The notes under the pieces were generated by a model. The model did not search any database. It was not told where the DNA came from and worked only from the letters and a program-made list of their open reading frames with translations. 47,849 nt of DNA, taken from Candidatus Saccharimonadota bacterium (lineage in GTDB: Bacteria; Patescibacteriota; Saccharimonadia; Saccharimonadales; Saccharimonadaceae). Position 1 is the stretch's first letter; every line of letters begins with the position of its first letter. Below, one piece after another: positions 8,771 to 17,148 of this stretch. Made by a program: the position numbers and the translations under genes. Location of the stretch: positions 1-47,849 of the forward strand of contig JAUSMW010000267.1 in the NCBI GenBank assembly GCA_030645815.1. Reading direction: 5' to 3'.

Positions 8771-11314
8771 ATGAAACTGTCAAAAACTTACGAACCAAAT
8801 CAGTATGAAACGAACATTTACGCACTATGGGAAGCCAGTGGTGCTTTTGAGCCTACAGGCGTTGGCGACCCCTACTCTATTGTCATGCCTCCACCAAATG
8901 CCAATGGCGACCTACACACCGGCCATGGTTTAACTGTTAGCCTGCAAGACATCCTCATCCGTTATTACCGTATGAAAGGCTTCGACACCATCTACTTACC
9001 AGGAGCCGACCATGCGGGTTTTGAGACCTGGGTTGTGTATGAAAAAGAACTCACAAAACAGGGTAAAAATCGCTTTGATTTTTCACGTGAAGAATTATAC
9101 AAACAGGTATGGGATTTTGTAAAGAAAAAGCGGGGGACTATGGACCTACAGCTGCGAGCACTTGGTGCCAGTGCCTCGTGGCAAAACCTGACATTTACCT
9201 TAGATGAAAAGGTCGTAAAAACTGTCTACAGTACCTTTAAAAAGCTTTGGGACGAAGGATTGATTTACAGGGGTGAGCGAATAGTTAACTACTCGACAGC
9301 CTACCAAACAAGCTATGCCGATATCGAGGTAGACCACAGAAATGTCAAAGGCACACTGTGGAATATCGCTTATCCAATCATCGACGGAGTAGGGGAGCTA
9401 GTTGTTGCAACAACTCGACCCGAAACCCTACTAGGCGACACAGCCGTTGCAGTACATCCAGATGACGAACGATATAAAGCCTTGGTTGGCAAAAAAGTAA
9501 TGGTACCAATTATCGAGCGGGAAGTCCCGATAATCGCTGATGAAGCAGTGGATAAAGACTTTGGAACAGGGGTAGTAAAGGTAACACCTGCTCACGACCC
9601 AAATGACTTTGAAATAGGGGTGAGGCACAATCTAGAACGTATTCAAGTAATTGGTTTTGATGGCAAAATGACTGCTGCTACCAAATATTACGAAGGTCAA
9701 GATGTCGAACAGGCCAGAAAAAGTGTCCTCGCTGCACTGCAAGCCGCTGAACTACGCCGTGGTGAAAAAGAAATCGAACACTCTGTTGGATTTGACTACA
9801 AAAGCGGCCTGCCAATCCAACCACTCATCAAAGACCAGTGGTTTATCAAGGTTCGACCTCTGGCGGACCGCGCAAAACAAGCCGTCGAAGCCGGTGAGAT
9901 TTCATTTTATCCAGCTGGAAAAGGCAGGGTACTCAAGCAATATCTCGACAACCTCCACGACTGGAACATCTCTCGCCAAATTCCATGGGGTATCCCAATC
10001 CCAGCTTTTGTTAATGCCGAGGACCATACTGATTGGATATTTGATGACCGCGTTGACCAGCCAACTATAGAAGTTAATGGCAAAAAATACATACGCGAAG
10101 AAGATACCTTTGATACCTGGTTCTCATCTGGTCAATGGCCATTCATCACTACCGATGTGGCGAGTGGTGGTGAACTCAGTCGCTTTTACCCAACAGATAT
10201 GATGGAGACAGGCCACGACCTGTTAGACCGCTGGGTTGCACGTATGATAATGCTCGGTCTATACGTCACCGACAAGGTACCCTTCAAAAATGTCTACATG
10301 CACGGTATGGTTTTGGATGAAAAAGGCCAAAAAATGAGCAAATCAAAAGGCAATGTCATTAACCCAATGGATATGATAGATAAATACGGCTCAGACGCGC
10401 TGAGACTGGGCGTAGTGGCTAATAGGTCTGCAGGACAGAATCAAGCCTTTGCTGTCGATAAAGTCGTCGCAGGGCGCAATTTTGCTAACAAACTATGGAA
10501 TATCGCTCGGTTTATTGAGGGCAAGATAGGCGAGCAAGAAATGCCACCCCTAGCGGATCCTCAAAATATTGCTGACCATTGGATAATCAGCGAACTTAAT
10601 GATGCTATCGATACAGTGGAGAAGTACTTGGCCGAATATCGTTTTGCCGAAGCCACCGATGTTGTTTACCATACCATCTGGGGTTCTGTTGCCGACTGGT
10701 ATCTAGAAGCCAGCAAGAAAAGCGACAACTTGCCGCTACTCGCCTGGGTACTAGAAACAATCTTGAAAATAACTCATCCGTTTGCTCCCTTTGTTACAGA
10801 AACAATTTGGCAGACCTTAGGCCTACACAAAACACCACTGATATCTCAGAGCTGGCCTGAAAAAGCCAAATACAGCGACATCGCCGCTGCCGAATTTAAC
10901 CAATTAAAAGCTTTGGTGAGCGAGACTCGATATGTCACACACGAGCTCGGGGGCAAAAAACAAATCTTACTATATGGTGAAGACAGCTTGATAGCTGATA
11001 ACGAAGAGCTGGTTGGCGTTCTAGCAGGTTTGGCCGAAGTTAAAAAGGCCGATAACCCTCAAGGGCTGCGCCTAGCCGTAGCTGGTAGAGAAGCCTGGCT
11101 CGATATTGACCAAAAAACCGTAAAACACCACCGTAAAAATCTAGAAAAACGCATAGCTGATATTGAATCTCAAATTAAGAATCTCGAGGGCCGCTTAGCA
11201 AATGAAAGCTACGTCAAAAATGCTCCGGAAGCTGTAGTCACAGAAACTCTCGAAACCCTAGTATCACAGCAGGCGCTCATCGAACGCCTGCAAGCTGAAT
11301 TACAAATTATATAG
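8771..11314 (+). CDS. valS: valyl-tRNA synthetase
   Basis: Class Ia synthetase charging tRNA-Val; 847 residues, close to the usual ~880. The HIGH-type signature is PPPNANGDLHTGHG (residues 40-53) and the KMSKS loop is intact at about residue 520. The editing domain carries ATTRPETLLGDTAVAVHPDD. The C-terminal ~60 residues form the coiled-coil tRNA-binding arm (HRKNLEKRIADIESQIKNLE...). Local variants are GHG in place of the common GHA, and a Cys-free NYSTAYQTSYADIEV segment where many ValS have a WCP-type motif. The gene meets the oxygenase gene tail to tail with an 8-base overlap. The short leader leaves no room for a T-box. Confidence 0.95.
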   Translation: MKLSKTYEPNQYETNIYALWEASGAFEPTGVGDPYSIVMPPPNANGDLHTGHGLTVSLQDILIRYYRMKGFDTIYLPGADHAGFETWVVYEKELTKQGKNRFDFSREELYKQVWDFVKKKRGTMDLQLRALGASASWQNLTFTLDEKVVKTVYSTFKKLWDEGLIYRGERIVNYSTAYQTSYADIEVDHRNVKGTLWNIAYPIIDGVGELVVATTRPETLLGDTAVAVHPDDERYKALVGKKVMVPIIEREVPIIADEAVDKDFGTGVVKVTPAHDPNDFEIGVRHNLERIQVIGFDGKMTAATKYYEGQDVEQARKSVLAALQAAELRRGEKEIEHSVGFDYKSGLPIQPLIKDQWFIKVRPLADRAKQAVEAGEISFYPAGKGRVLKQYLDNLHDWNISRQIPWGIPIPAFVNAEDHTDWIFDDRVDQPTIEVNGKKYIREEDTFDTWFSSGQWPFITTDVASGGELSRFYPTDMMETGHDLLDRWVARMIMLGLYVTDKVPFKNVYMHGMVLDEKGQKMSKSKGNVINPMDMIDKYGSDALRLGVVANRSAGQNQAFAVDKVVAGRNFANKLWNIARFIEGKIGEQEMPPLADPQNIADHWIISELNDAIDTVEKYLAEYRFAEATDVVYHTIWGSVADWYLEASKKSDNLPLLAWVLETILKITHPFAPFVTETIWQTLGLHKTPLISQSWPEKAKYSDIAAAEFNQLKALVSETRYVTHELGGKKQILLYGEDSLIADNEELVGVLAGLAEVKKADNPQGLRLAVAGREAWLDIDQKTVKHHRKNLEKRIADIESQIKNLEGRLANESYVKNAPEAVVTETLETLVSQQALIERLQAELQII

Positions 11315-12266
11315 CAACTGAGGTAGTTTGTGGTATATCGTCGCTTTTAATAGTTTGACGATCACCAATATTCACCGGACAGATAAACGTTGGAATTGCC
11401 ATTCTACCAACCTTAGCTTTCAATAACCTAGGGGAGGCTTTTTCTCTCAAATCTTCTTCGAACACTACACGGTGTGCTGTTGGCGGGGGAGCAGTAGGCA
11501 AGAATGATTCGGCACTGCCTCGAAAACATGCCACCTCAGTACCAGCATTCACCCATTCTCTAGTTTCAAGATCATAATACTGCAGGCCTGAACTGGTTTG
11601 CACGCTGTCGATTGTGTAGGCAGATTTGTCGTTATGCTGTTTGATGAGCAGCGGTACGCCGTCAGTTTCACCAACCGGTCTCATGCCATCTTTTGCATCA
11701 ATGTGGTACATGATGACCCTTGTTAATGTATGAGGTCTGGTAGCAAATGGATAAAAGTGCTGTAGATATTCGTCCGGATTAACTTCATTTTCTAGTGCCA
11801 CTTGTCGCAAATACGGCCTAGCAATACGTTCTATAATAAAGTTATTAAATAATCTCGCAGCATCCAGAGCCTTCACTACAACTTGCGGAGCACCTTTTTC
11901 TCTAAAGTCATGAACAGCGTCTTTATCTGCGTGGATGACGGTAGTAGGGTTAATTACTCCGTCAAATTCCGGATTAACTCCGCGAATACCGATATCCGTT
12001 GCAGAGTTCCCAGCTACAAATTCGTTGTAGCAAGGTTCACCATTTCTATCAACAAAACTAATATATTTTTCTGGTTCTCGTGGGTCATCGGTAAAAACCG
12101 TGACACTTGAATCTCCTCTTTCGTATGCCTGGTACATCTGTTTATGAGCCTCCAGAGATGTTGCCTCGACAACTTCTCCGAGCGCTACAATAGCAGCTTG
12201 TTCCGAGGCCTTGATTGGCATCGCAAATGGTTTACCGACTTCTAAATGTTGTTTAAGTGTATTCAT
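11307..12266 (-). CDS. Fe(II)/2-oxoglutarate dioxygenase-like protein (IPNS-type fold)
   Basis: Likely a non-haem iron oxygenase of the isopenicillin-N-synthase-like superfamily. Seen: H211-N-D213, then SGLQYYD and a W in register with the family's GLQ...W strand, then H265-RVV as the distal iron ligand, then GRMAIPTF (R288) where the family has RxS...F, the 2-oxoglutarate carboxylate clamp. The H211-H265 distance of 54 compares well with ~56 in IPNS. The 319-residue length fits. The RxS motif is altered (RMA) and lies 23 residues after the His instead of ~9, so cosubstrate use is uncertain. The substrate is unknown. A strong GGAGGT ribosome site lies 7 bases before the ATG. The gene is divergent from the winged-helix/Nudix gene. 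Such enzymes are not expected in a minimal CPR genome, so transfer is possible. Confidence 0.62.
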   Translation of the reverse strand: MNTLKQHLEVGKPFAMPIKASEQAAIVALGEVVEATSLEAHKQMYQAYERGDSSVTVFTDDPREPEKYISFVDRNGEPCYNEFVAGNSATDIGIRGVNPEFDGVINPTTVIHADKDAVHDFREKGAPQVVVKALDAARLFNNFIIERIARPYLRQVALENEVNPDEYLQHFYPFATRPHTLTRVIMYHIDAKDGMRPVGETDGVPLLIKQHNDKSAYTIDSVQTSSGLQYYDLETREWVNAGTEVACFRGSAESFLPTAPPPTAHRVVFEEDLREKASPRLLKAKVGRMAIPTFICPVNIGDRQTIKSDDIPQTTSVAI

Positions 12267-12322
12267 ATTGTACCTCCACCCTCAGACTAATTAGTTATGT
12301 AAATAGAGTCAGTGCAGAGGTT

Positions 12323-12346
12323 TTTAGTAAAAAAGTCTTTACTAAA
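12323..12346. promoter_or_regulatory. perfect inverted repeat, candidate operator
   Basis: TTTAGTAAA (12323-12331), six bases, then TTTACTAAA (12338-12346): perfect 9-bp arms. It sits in the 133-bp divergent spacer between the oxygenase and the winged-helix/Nudix gene. No T-tract follows, so it does not look like a terminator. Binding by the neighbouring regulator is inference. Confidence 0.5.
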
Positions 12347-12399
12347 GCTCTATATCTAGTGTTGTATAGTGGTTTATAGAAACTAAATACAGAGAGAAT

Positions 12400-13080
12400 A
12401 TGAGTATTCAACGATTCGACCACCACATCCAGGCAGAGATTTTCGCCAAACTGCGTCACAGTCCGACTCTGCGCTACAAAGATCTCAAAAATCCCGAGCT
12501 AGAATCCAGCCAATTCATGTATCATTTGCGTGAACTCATCAAATTAAAATTAGTAGAAAAAACAGATGACGGATATTACAAACTGGCACCAAAGGGCGTG
12601 GAGCTGGCTCAACATTTTTCATCAGAAGTAGCTAATTTACAAGAGGCACCATTAACCTACTCGCTTATATTCCTACGCACTAAAACCAAAAAATGGTTTG
12701 TTAGTCATCGCAAAAGACACCCCTTTATCGGAAAATATGCTTGTATATCGGGTAAAGTTCACATGCAGGAAACCTTACGAACTGCTGCGAAAAGAGAGCT
12801 GAGTGAATTTAGCAAAGGAAAAATTGATATACCATTGATATATTCGGGTTACGTATCTGTTTTGGTGCATCAAAAAAATGCTCTCAACCATGTCACGGGG
12901 CCAGTGTGGTTCGCTGACAATCTAGAAGAAATCGAACTTCCGGAAATTAACAGAGGCGATACAAAATGGGTAGAATGGGAAAAGATAGACTACAACGAAT
13001 TTATCCCCGGCTGGCGTGAAATAGTCGAGATGATAGAATCTGGCAAATCTGATTATCTTGATTTAGAGTTTGACGTCTAA
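12400..13080 (+). CDS. winged-helix DNA-binding + Nudix-domain protein, probable regulator
   Basis: Residues ~8-75 form a winged-helix unit of ArsR type (AEIFAKLRHSPTLRYKDLK, helix MYHLRELIKLKLVEK, wing DGYYKLAPKG). Residues ~85-215 are a Nudix domain. The Nudix box starts at G118 and reads G-x5-E124-x7-R132-E133-L-x-E136, but the next Glu is Phe137 and the Gly of the consensus is Lys139. Loss of one catalytic Glu suggests the fold binds a nucleotide-like ligand rather than hydrolysing it, as in the NrtR regulators, although NrtR has the opposite domain order. The gene is divergent from the oxygenase across a perfect inverted repeat. Regulation of that neighbour and of itself is inference. 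It meets rlmH tail to tail. Confidence 0.75.
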   Translation: MSIQRFDHHIQAEIFAKLRHSPTLRYKDLKNPELESSQFMYHLRELIKLKLVEKTDDGYYKLAPKGVELAQHFSSEVANLQEAPLTYSLIFLRTKTKKWFVSHRKRHPFIGKYACISGKVHMQETLRTAAKRELSEFSKGKIDIPLIYSGYVSVLVHQKNALNHVTGPVWFADNLEEIELPEINRGDTKWVEWEKIDYNEFIPGWREIVEMIESGKSDYLDLEFDV

Positions 13081-13081
13081 T

Positions 13082-13537
13082 CTATTCGTTGTGATAGGGT
13101 AGGCCGCGGTGGATTGATTGAGCCCGATACAACTGCTCTACCAAAATTAGCCTGATTAACTGATGGGGAAAGACGAGAGGGGATAGTGACCACACAATAT
13201 CTGCCCTACTCCGAACTTCTTCGCTGACTCCGTAGGCTCCGCCAATTATGATAACTACATTTTTAGACTGCTCTAATGGTGATACTAATGCTTTCGACAA
13301 AGTAGGTGAGTCGTACATTTTGCCCCGCTCGTCCATTAGCACTATAAAATCATCAGGATTGAGCTTGTTTAATATGTCACCTGACTCGTTTTTGATAGCC
13401 ACTGCGTCCTTTTGCGACGAGTTTGGCAACAATATCCATGACAGATTAAACGGTGTGCTCAAGCGCTTCTGGTACCGCTCAACAGCGTCAGCTAGCCAAG
13501 GTTCGTGCTTTTTACCAATTGCAATAATATTAATCAT
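13082..13537 (-). CDS. rlmH: RlmH, 23S rRNA pseudouridine-1915 N3-methyltransferase
   Basis: SPOUT methyltransferase that methylates pseudouridine 1915 in helix 69 of 23S rRNA on the assembled ribosome. The 151-residue length is typical. Family signatures are visible: VLMDERGK, the SAM-binding knot IIIGGAYGVSEEVR, and the C-terminus FPHQLIRLILVEQLYRAQSIHRGLPYHN. Its start overlaps the end of the HIT gene by 8 bases, so both are probably on one transcript driven from upstream of the HIT gene. Confidence 0.96.
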   Translation of the reverse strand: MINIIAIGKKHEPWLADAVERYQKRLSTPFNLSWILLPNSSQKDAVAIKNESGDILNKLNPDDFIVLMDERGKMYDSPTLSKALVSPLEQSKNVVIIIGGAYGVSEEVRSRADIVWSLSPLVFPHQLIRLILVEQLYRAQSIHRGLPYHNE

Positions 13538-13931
13538 CTGTAAATTGTAATTTTTGTGCCATCTCAGCTAGAGCTTTGTGGTCTGGCGGAGATTCCAAAT
13601 CCTGTGGCATTTTAAAATCTTTTATATGATTAAGCGGTATCAAGTGAATATGTACGTGGGGTACGCCAAAACCTTCAACCGCAATTCCGACTCTTTGACA
13701 GCCTGTAGCCTCTTTTATTTTTGGAGCTATTTTCTTGGCTATATCCCATAGATAATGATACGTTGAATCGTCTAAATCCCAGATATAATCAACCTGTTCT
13801 TTGGGAATTAGCAAAGTATGTCCGGGAAATTGTGGGTGAATATCTAGAAAGGCTAAAGTCTTATCATCTTCATAAATTTTATGAGCTGGTATCTCACCTT
13901 TAATGATTTTCGTGAAAACTGATTCTTGCAT
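13530..13931 (-). CDS. HIT-family nucleotide-binding hydrolase
   Basis: Histidine-triad protein of the Hint/YcfF type: 133 residues, with the triad H92-V-H94-I-H96 in GVPHVHIHLIPL. The N-terminal part FTKIIKGEIPAHKIYEDDKTLAFLDI...PGHTLLIPK is characteristic. Family members cleave AMP from phosphoramidates or lysyl-AMP; the physiological substrate here is unknown. A TATAAT lies 7 bases before the ATG. This is the first gene of a pair with rlmH. Confidence 0.93.
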   Translation of the reverse strand: MQESVFTKIIKGEIPAHKIYEDDKTLAFLDIHPQFPGHTLLIPKEQVDYIWDLDDSTYHYLWDIAKKIAPKIKEATGCQRVGIAVEGFGVPHVHIHLIPLNHIKDFKMPQDLESPPDHKALAEMAQKLQFTDD

Positions 13932-13938
13932 AATTTAG

Positions 13939-13944
13939 ATTATA
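13939..13944 (-). promoter_or_regulatory. HIT-rlmH promoter -10, near-leaderless
   Basis: Minus-strand TGT-TATAAT (extended -10), seven bases before the ATG at 13931. It lies next to, and divergent from, the tRNA-Ser promoter. Confidence 0.5.
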
Positions 13945-13954
13945 ACACCTGTCA

Positions 13955-13963
13955 TGGTAGAAT
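13955..13963 (+). promoter_or_regulatory. tRNA-Ser promoter (extended -10)
   Basis: TGG-TAGAAT ends 11 bases before the tRNA, placing the transcription start a few bases ahead of the mature 5' end. Confidence 0.45.
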
Positions 13964-13974
13964 TATTTGTACAC

Positions 13975-14064
<90 letters not shown>

Positions 14065-14071
14065 TGAAATT

Positions 14072-14350
14072 ATGCGTATATTGATAACAGCGAGCAAAAG
14101 AAAGCAAATATTAATTGCAATCATAAGTTTGATTGTCGTTATTGGCGCTGTGTTAGTCGCTGTTTATATAAATAGTGAACAAACCAAGCAAATTCAAGAA
14201 GTAAAAAGCGATGAAACGCTAGATGATGGGTACTTTCAAAGTAAATACCATAGCCTAGATGAGGCTGATGCCTGTCATAAAGAATTTAGTGAACACGGAC
14301 GAACTGAAAATAGACTCATTGGTGGTCCTTGCCCTGGTGATGCTCAATAA
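14072..14350 (+). CDS. small single-pass membrane protein, unknown
   Basis: 92 residues, not recognised. A basic N-terminus is followed by a hydrophobic helix at about residues 12-32 and then a polar ~60-residue tail, probably outside the membrane, with two Cys (CHKEF... and GGPCPGD) that could pair. The ATG lies only 7 bases after the CCA of tRNA-Ser and no promoter or ribosome site fits between. It is therefore probably co-transcribed with the tRNA and freed, nearly leaderless, by tRNA 3' processing (inference). Codon use looks ordinary. Confidence 0.6.
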   Translation: MRILITASKRKQILIAIISLIVVIGAVLVAVYINSEQTKQIQEVKSDETLDDGYFQSKYHSLDEADACHKEFSEHGRTENRLIGGPCPGDAQ

Positions 14351-14387
14351 CCAATAAAGCGCTATCCCGCTCTCTCGAGATTGCTAG

Positions 14388-15224
14388 CTAGTAAGCCCTA
14401 GCTGTCTTCAAAACTTTTATAGCCTCTTGTACCTCAGGCTTATTTATAAACTCATCAAGTGATAAGTTGCCACTTTTCTGCGAAGCTGCAGTCTCTGATT
14501 CAAACGAATAATACGCGTTTATAGTAGCTGAGCTGCTGTTGGGTAATTTTAGGCATGAAACTAGGCAAATAGGATATTGTTTACCCGGAGTATATTCATC
14601 TGTTATAGAGACACTGTACGAAGCGCCGCCAGTATCGGCCATAGTTGTATCGACATATTTTTCAGCCAAGATATGCTTGGTAGTACCCAAACTAACCTCT
14701 CCTACTTGCTTATCCTCCACATAACACTTTTCTTTGTCATAATTAGCTTCGTCAAAGCATGTGGTGCCACCCTTCATACAAGGTTCATGCCCAAGGTTAA
14801 TATATACTTTCATATCCGAGTGCACTAAGTCCAAGAAATCCACATTATTAGTGCCACACGCACCTTCTTCAACCTCAGACTTAGATTCCTTTACCTTCCA
14901 ATATTCCTTATTGTAAGTAACCTGAACTTTATTCATAGTCAGCTTTTTTGTCACCAAGTCTTGGTTTTTTTGACTAGTACTAGTTTTCTTATCTTTTTTG
15001 AGTTCCTTTTTCACAAAACTATTGGCGCTCATTATCATGACTATTATCGGAATGATAACAAAAAATATAACTGCAATTATTATTATGATTTTTATAGTCT
15101 TTTTACTGCCTTTGTTGGGGGGTGGTAAGGGTGTGGTTTGTATTTGTTGAGGAGTAGGTTCTAGTGGTTGAACTGGTGCTTCTGGGTTATTTTGTTGTGA
15201 GTTTTCTGGACTGTTTGGTTCCAT
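14388..15224 (-). CDS. membrane-anchored protein with Pro-rich cytoplasmic tail, unknown
   Basis: 278 residues, not recognised. Residues 1-42 are Pro/Gln/Asn-rich (MEPNSPENSQQN...), 43-66 form a very hydrophobic helix, and the remaining ~210 residues are probably extracytoplasmic. The exported part contains six Cys (including EPCMKGGTTC and PICLVSC), an even number that suggests disulfides. The architecture matches the next minus-strand gene at 15805-16605, which also starts M-acidic-P-N-S-P. Divergent from 15336. Confidence 0.75.
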   Translation of the reverse strand: MEPNSPENSQQNNPEAPVQPLEPTPQQIQTTPLPPPNKGSKKTIKIIIIIAVIFFVIIPIIVMIMSANSFVKKELKKDKKTSTSQKNQDLVTKKLTMNKVQVTYNKEYWKVKESKSEVEEGACGTNNVDFLDLVHSDMKVYINLGHEPCMKGGTTCFDEANYDKEKCYVEDKQVGEVSLGTTKHILAEKYVDTTMADTGGASYSVSITDEYTPGKQYPICLVSCLKLPNSSSATINAYYSFESETAASQKSGNLSLDEFINKPEVQEAIKVLKTARAY

Positions 15225-15253
15225 TTTTTGTATTCTCGTTTATTCTTGTGCTT

Positions 15254-15282
15254 ATTTAAACATGTGTCTGTATTAGGGTCAA
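15254..15282 (-). promoter_or_regulatory. promoter of the gene at 14388-15224
   Basis: Minus strand: TTGACC (15277-15282), 17-base spacer, TTAAAT (15254-15259). The leader is about 25 bases. Confidence 0.55.
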
Positions 15283-15300
15283 TAAAGACATCCTCCAACA

Positions 15301-15329
15301 TTGACTTTACATAAGCATTATGCTACAAT
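15301..15329 (+). promoter_or_regulatory. strong promoter with leaderless geometry
   Basis: TTGACT (15301-15306), 17-base spacer with TGC directly before TACAAT (15324-15329), then AAACAT and the ATG at 15336. Six bases separate hexamer and start codon, leaving no room for a ribosome site. Confidence 0.7.
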
Positions 15330-15335
15330 AAACAT

Positions 15336-15812
15336 ATGACAACTGCAGAAATACCAATACCAAAAAGTGAATTCGAAATAAGCCCAAAAGAAGTAGCTGA
15401 CAAGCAAGTTGAGCTAGCGCAGCAATGGGCTAAAAAATACGAAGACCCGAGTCTCGATGAAGCTCCAAAAGACGCCGAGATAATTTTACGTAATCCAGCA
15501 TTTTACTTGGGTGATGTTAATCTAGAAAACTTGCCCGAAGATTTGCAAAAGGAATGGGAAGGCTTTTTGAAATATTGCGACATAATAGTAGACCACTCTA
15601 CAGACGGCGATACGAATGAAGTCACGAACGTAGTAGAGAAGATTCGAACTATGATTGAAAGCGGACAATACGACCCTGACTTTCGCTCAGACATGGCAGA
15701 GGTTATGCGCCAAGCAGCGCAACTATTTGCCAAATCTACGATGTATTCACCTGGCAAAACTAGTTACTACGCCGAAAAAGTACAAGCCGCAGCTACTCGT
15801 TTACCTAGTTAA
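15336..15812 (+). CDS. soluble helical protein, unknown
   Basis: 158 residues, not recognised; acidic, without membrane segment or signal peptide. It is predicted largely helical from the pattern EVADKQVELAQQWAKKYEDP and FRSDMAEVMRQAAQLFAKS. A single Cys is present. It has its own strong promoter at 15301-15329 and predicts a leaderless transcript. Its end overlaps the converging gene at 15805 by 8 bases. Confidence 0.72.
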   Translation: MTTAEIPIPKSEFEISPKEVADKQVELAQQWAKKYEDPSLDEAPKDAEIILRNPAFYLGDVNLENLPEDLQKEWEGFLKYCDIIVDHSTDGDTNEVTNVVEKIRTMIESGQYDPDFRSDMAEVMRQAAQLFAKSTMYSPGKTSYYAEKVQAAATRLPS

Positions 15813-16605
15813 ATTTCAAACTTTTTACTATTTTTTCTATTGTTACGTCGCTGAGTTTGTTTGGCTCAGAGTTTAATATCTCAAATTTAACATATGTGCC
15901 GTCTGCTCTGTAGATACTTATTTTCTGACCGCTATATTGGGTAGTTTTGTGAGTGTCCTTGTCGGTGTCGCTATAGCTATATTTGTAGATAAATCCAAAA
16001 TCATGACCCTCTAGCCCAGTGTAATCAGTCCGCTCAGTGGTATAGCCAACTTTTTTTGCATCATCTTTTTGCTCTTCGGTGAAATATGCTTGATCACTTT
16101 CTGAAAAGCTGGTTTTGAGCTTTTGGAAATCCTCTTCGGAAAAGGCGCTTAGGTTATCCTGACCCGGCTTAATTTCCAGTGTTATCCTCTTTATCTCGTC
16201 ACTAGAAATATCGGGATTAAAGGTTTTCTGACCTTCGATAGGTTCAGTATCTAGTGTTTCTGATATGTCTTTCCATGATTTTGGCACTAGTACACTAACA
16301 GATTTGCCACCCATAGTGACCGTCTGAGTCACAAGCTCGTTGTTTTGTTGCTGTTTCGCCACCTGCACATTTTTCTCAGCCCTCTGTTTTATACCGCTAT
16401 AAGCTGTGACTACCATGGCAGCGAGAACACCCATAACAAGCAGTGCAAATATAGAAGCCACAATAACAATTATTACTGTGTGCTTTTTGTTCGAGCCCTT
16501 GTTACCGCCAGAATTGTATGGCTGTCCATATATTGAATTATCTACAGGCTGGTGGGGTGGTGTGGTATCTGGCTCTGGCGCTACTTGAGGACTATTTGGA
16601 TCCAT
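15805..16605 (-). CDS. membrane-anchored protein with Pro-rich tail and pilin-like helix, unknown
   Basis: 266 residues. Residues 1-41 are Pro/Asn/Gly-rich (MDPNSPQVAPEP...), 42-68 are the membrane helix, and the rest is a beta-rich exported domain (VLVPKSWKDI...SIYRADGTYVKFEILNS) reminiscent of PsbP/DUF1795-type folds, a loose resemblance only. The end of the helix, LVMGVLAAMVVTAYSGIKQRA, looks like the N-terminal helix of type IV pilins (GILAAIAIPAYSG.QxRA) but lacks the GFxxxE cleavage site. The ATG lies two bases after the stop of the TM2 gene, so translation is probably coupled. Confidence 0.72.
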   Translation of the reverse strand: MDPNSPQVAPEPDTTPPHQPVDNSIYGQPYNSGGNKGSNKKHTVIIVIVASIFALLVMGVLAAMVVTAYSGIKQRAEKNVQVAKQQQNNELVTQTVTMGGKSVSVLVPKSWKDISETLDTEPIEGQKTFNPDISSDEIKRITLEIKPGQDNLSAFSEEDFQKLKTSFSESDQAYFTEEQKDDAKKVGYTTERTDYTGLEGHDFGFIYKYSYSDTDKDTHKTTQYSGQKISIYRADGTYVKFEILNSEPNKLSDVTIEKIVKSLKFN

Positions 16606-16607
16606 AT

Positions 16608-17048
16608 CTAGCTCTGCGCAGCCCTATGTTGTATACCGCTAACTGCGACAATGATTGTTGCTAAAACTATTCCTACTACAATAATACCTATCAAAATCAT
16701 TGCTAATATAAATAGCAGCTTGGCCGTAAACGCATCACGCTTGGTCGCAACTAGTGGCTGGCCATCGCCATCTGTGTGCCCCTTGTAAATTGTAATAAAA
16801 TCAACAAAGGCCCATATACCTAGAACAACTGAAAAAATAACTCCTAGTACTGGTATTAGTGCTACAAACCCCAGCGCAAAACGTATCCAAGCCTGCGTTT
16901 TTCTACCCAGATATAGTTGGTGCAGCCCAAATGTACCAAAACTTAGTGTTAATAGCATCGCAGCCAGCAGGTTGCGGGGTTCGCTAGATGTTTGAGGTGC
17001 TGGGGTTGTGGCTACTGTTGGTGTTTGCTGTGGAGTTTGTGGTTCCAT
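16608..17048 (-). CDS. TM2-domain membrane protein
   Basis: 146 residues. A Pro/Thr-rich tail (1-24) is followed by a TM2 domain (~residues 25-95: LSFGTFGLHQLYLGRKTQAW...VDFITIYKG, matching the family's GxFGxHxFYLG and final Asp). A third hydrophobic segment ends in AVSGIQHRA, nearly the same ending as the downstream gene's SGIKQRA. TM2 proteins are widespread and mostly uncharacterised. It is first in a two-gene operon with 15805-16605. Confidence 0.8.
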   Translation of the reverse strand: MEPQTPQQTPTVATTPAPQTSSEPRNLLAAMLLTLSFGTFGLHQLYLGRKTQAWIRFALGFVALIPVLGVIFSVVLGIWAFVDFITIYKGHTDGDGQPLVATKRDAFTAKLLFILAMILIGIIVVGIVLATIIVAVSGIQHRAAQS

Positions 17049-17079
17049 TTTTGTGTTTCCTTTTTATAAATTTGGTTTT

Positions 17080-17108
17080 ATTCTATCAACTATATGTAAA
17101 TAACACAA
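17080..17108 (-). promoter_or_regulatory. promoter of the TM2 gene operon
   Basis: Minus strand: TTGTGT (17103-17108), 17-base spacer, TAGAAT (17080-17085). An AAGGAAA ribosome-site candidate precedes the ATG at 17048. Confidence 0.5.
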
Positions 17109-17133
17109 TAAAGAGCTTGTGCTTTGTAAAACT

Positions 17134-17142
17134 TGCTATAAT
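17134..17142 (+). promoter_or_regulatory. extended -10 promoter with leaderless geometry
   Basis: TGC-TATAAT (hexamer 17137-17142), AAACAT, then the ATG at 17149. The bases around the start match those at 15324-15338 almost exactly. Confidence 0.65.
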
Positions 17143-17148
17143 AAACAT

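Noticed and set aside
9702-10070. 122-codon plus-strand frame inside valS
   Set aside because: Out-of-frame shadow of a well-conserved synthetase region.
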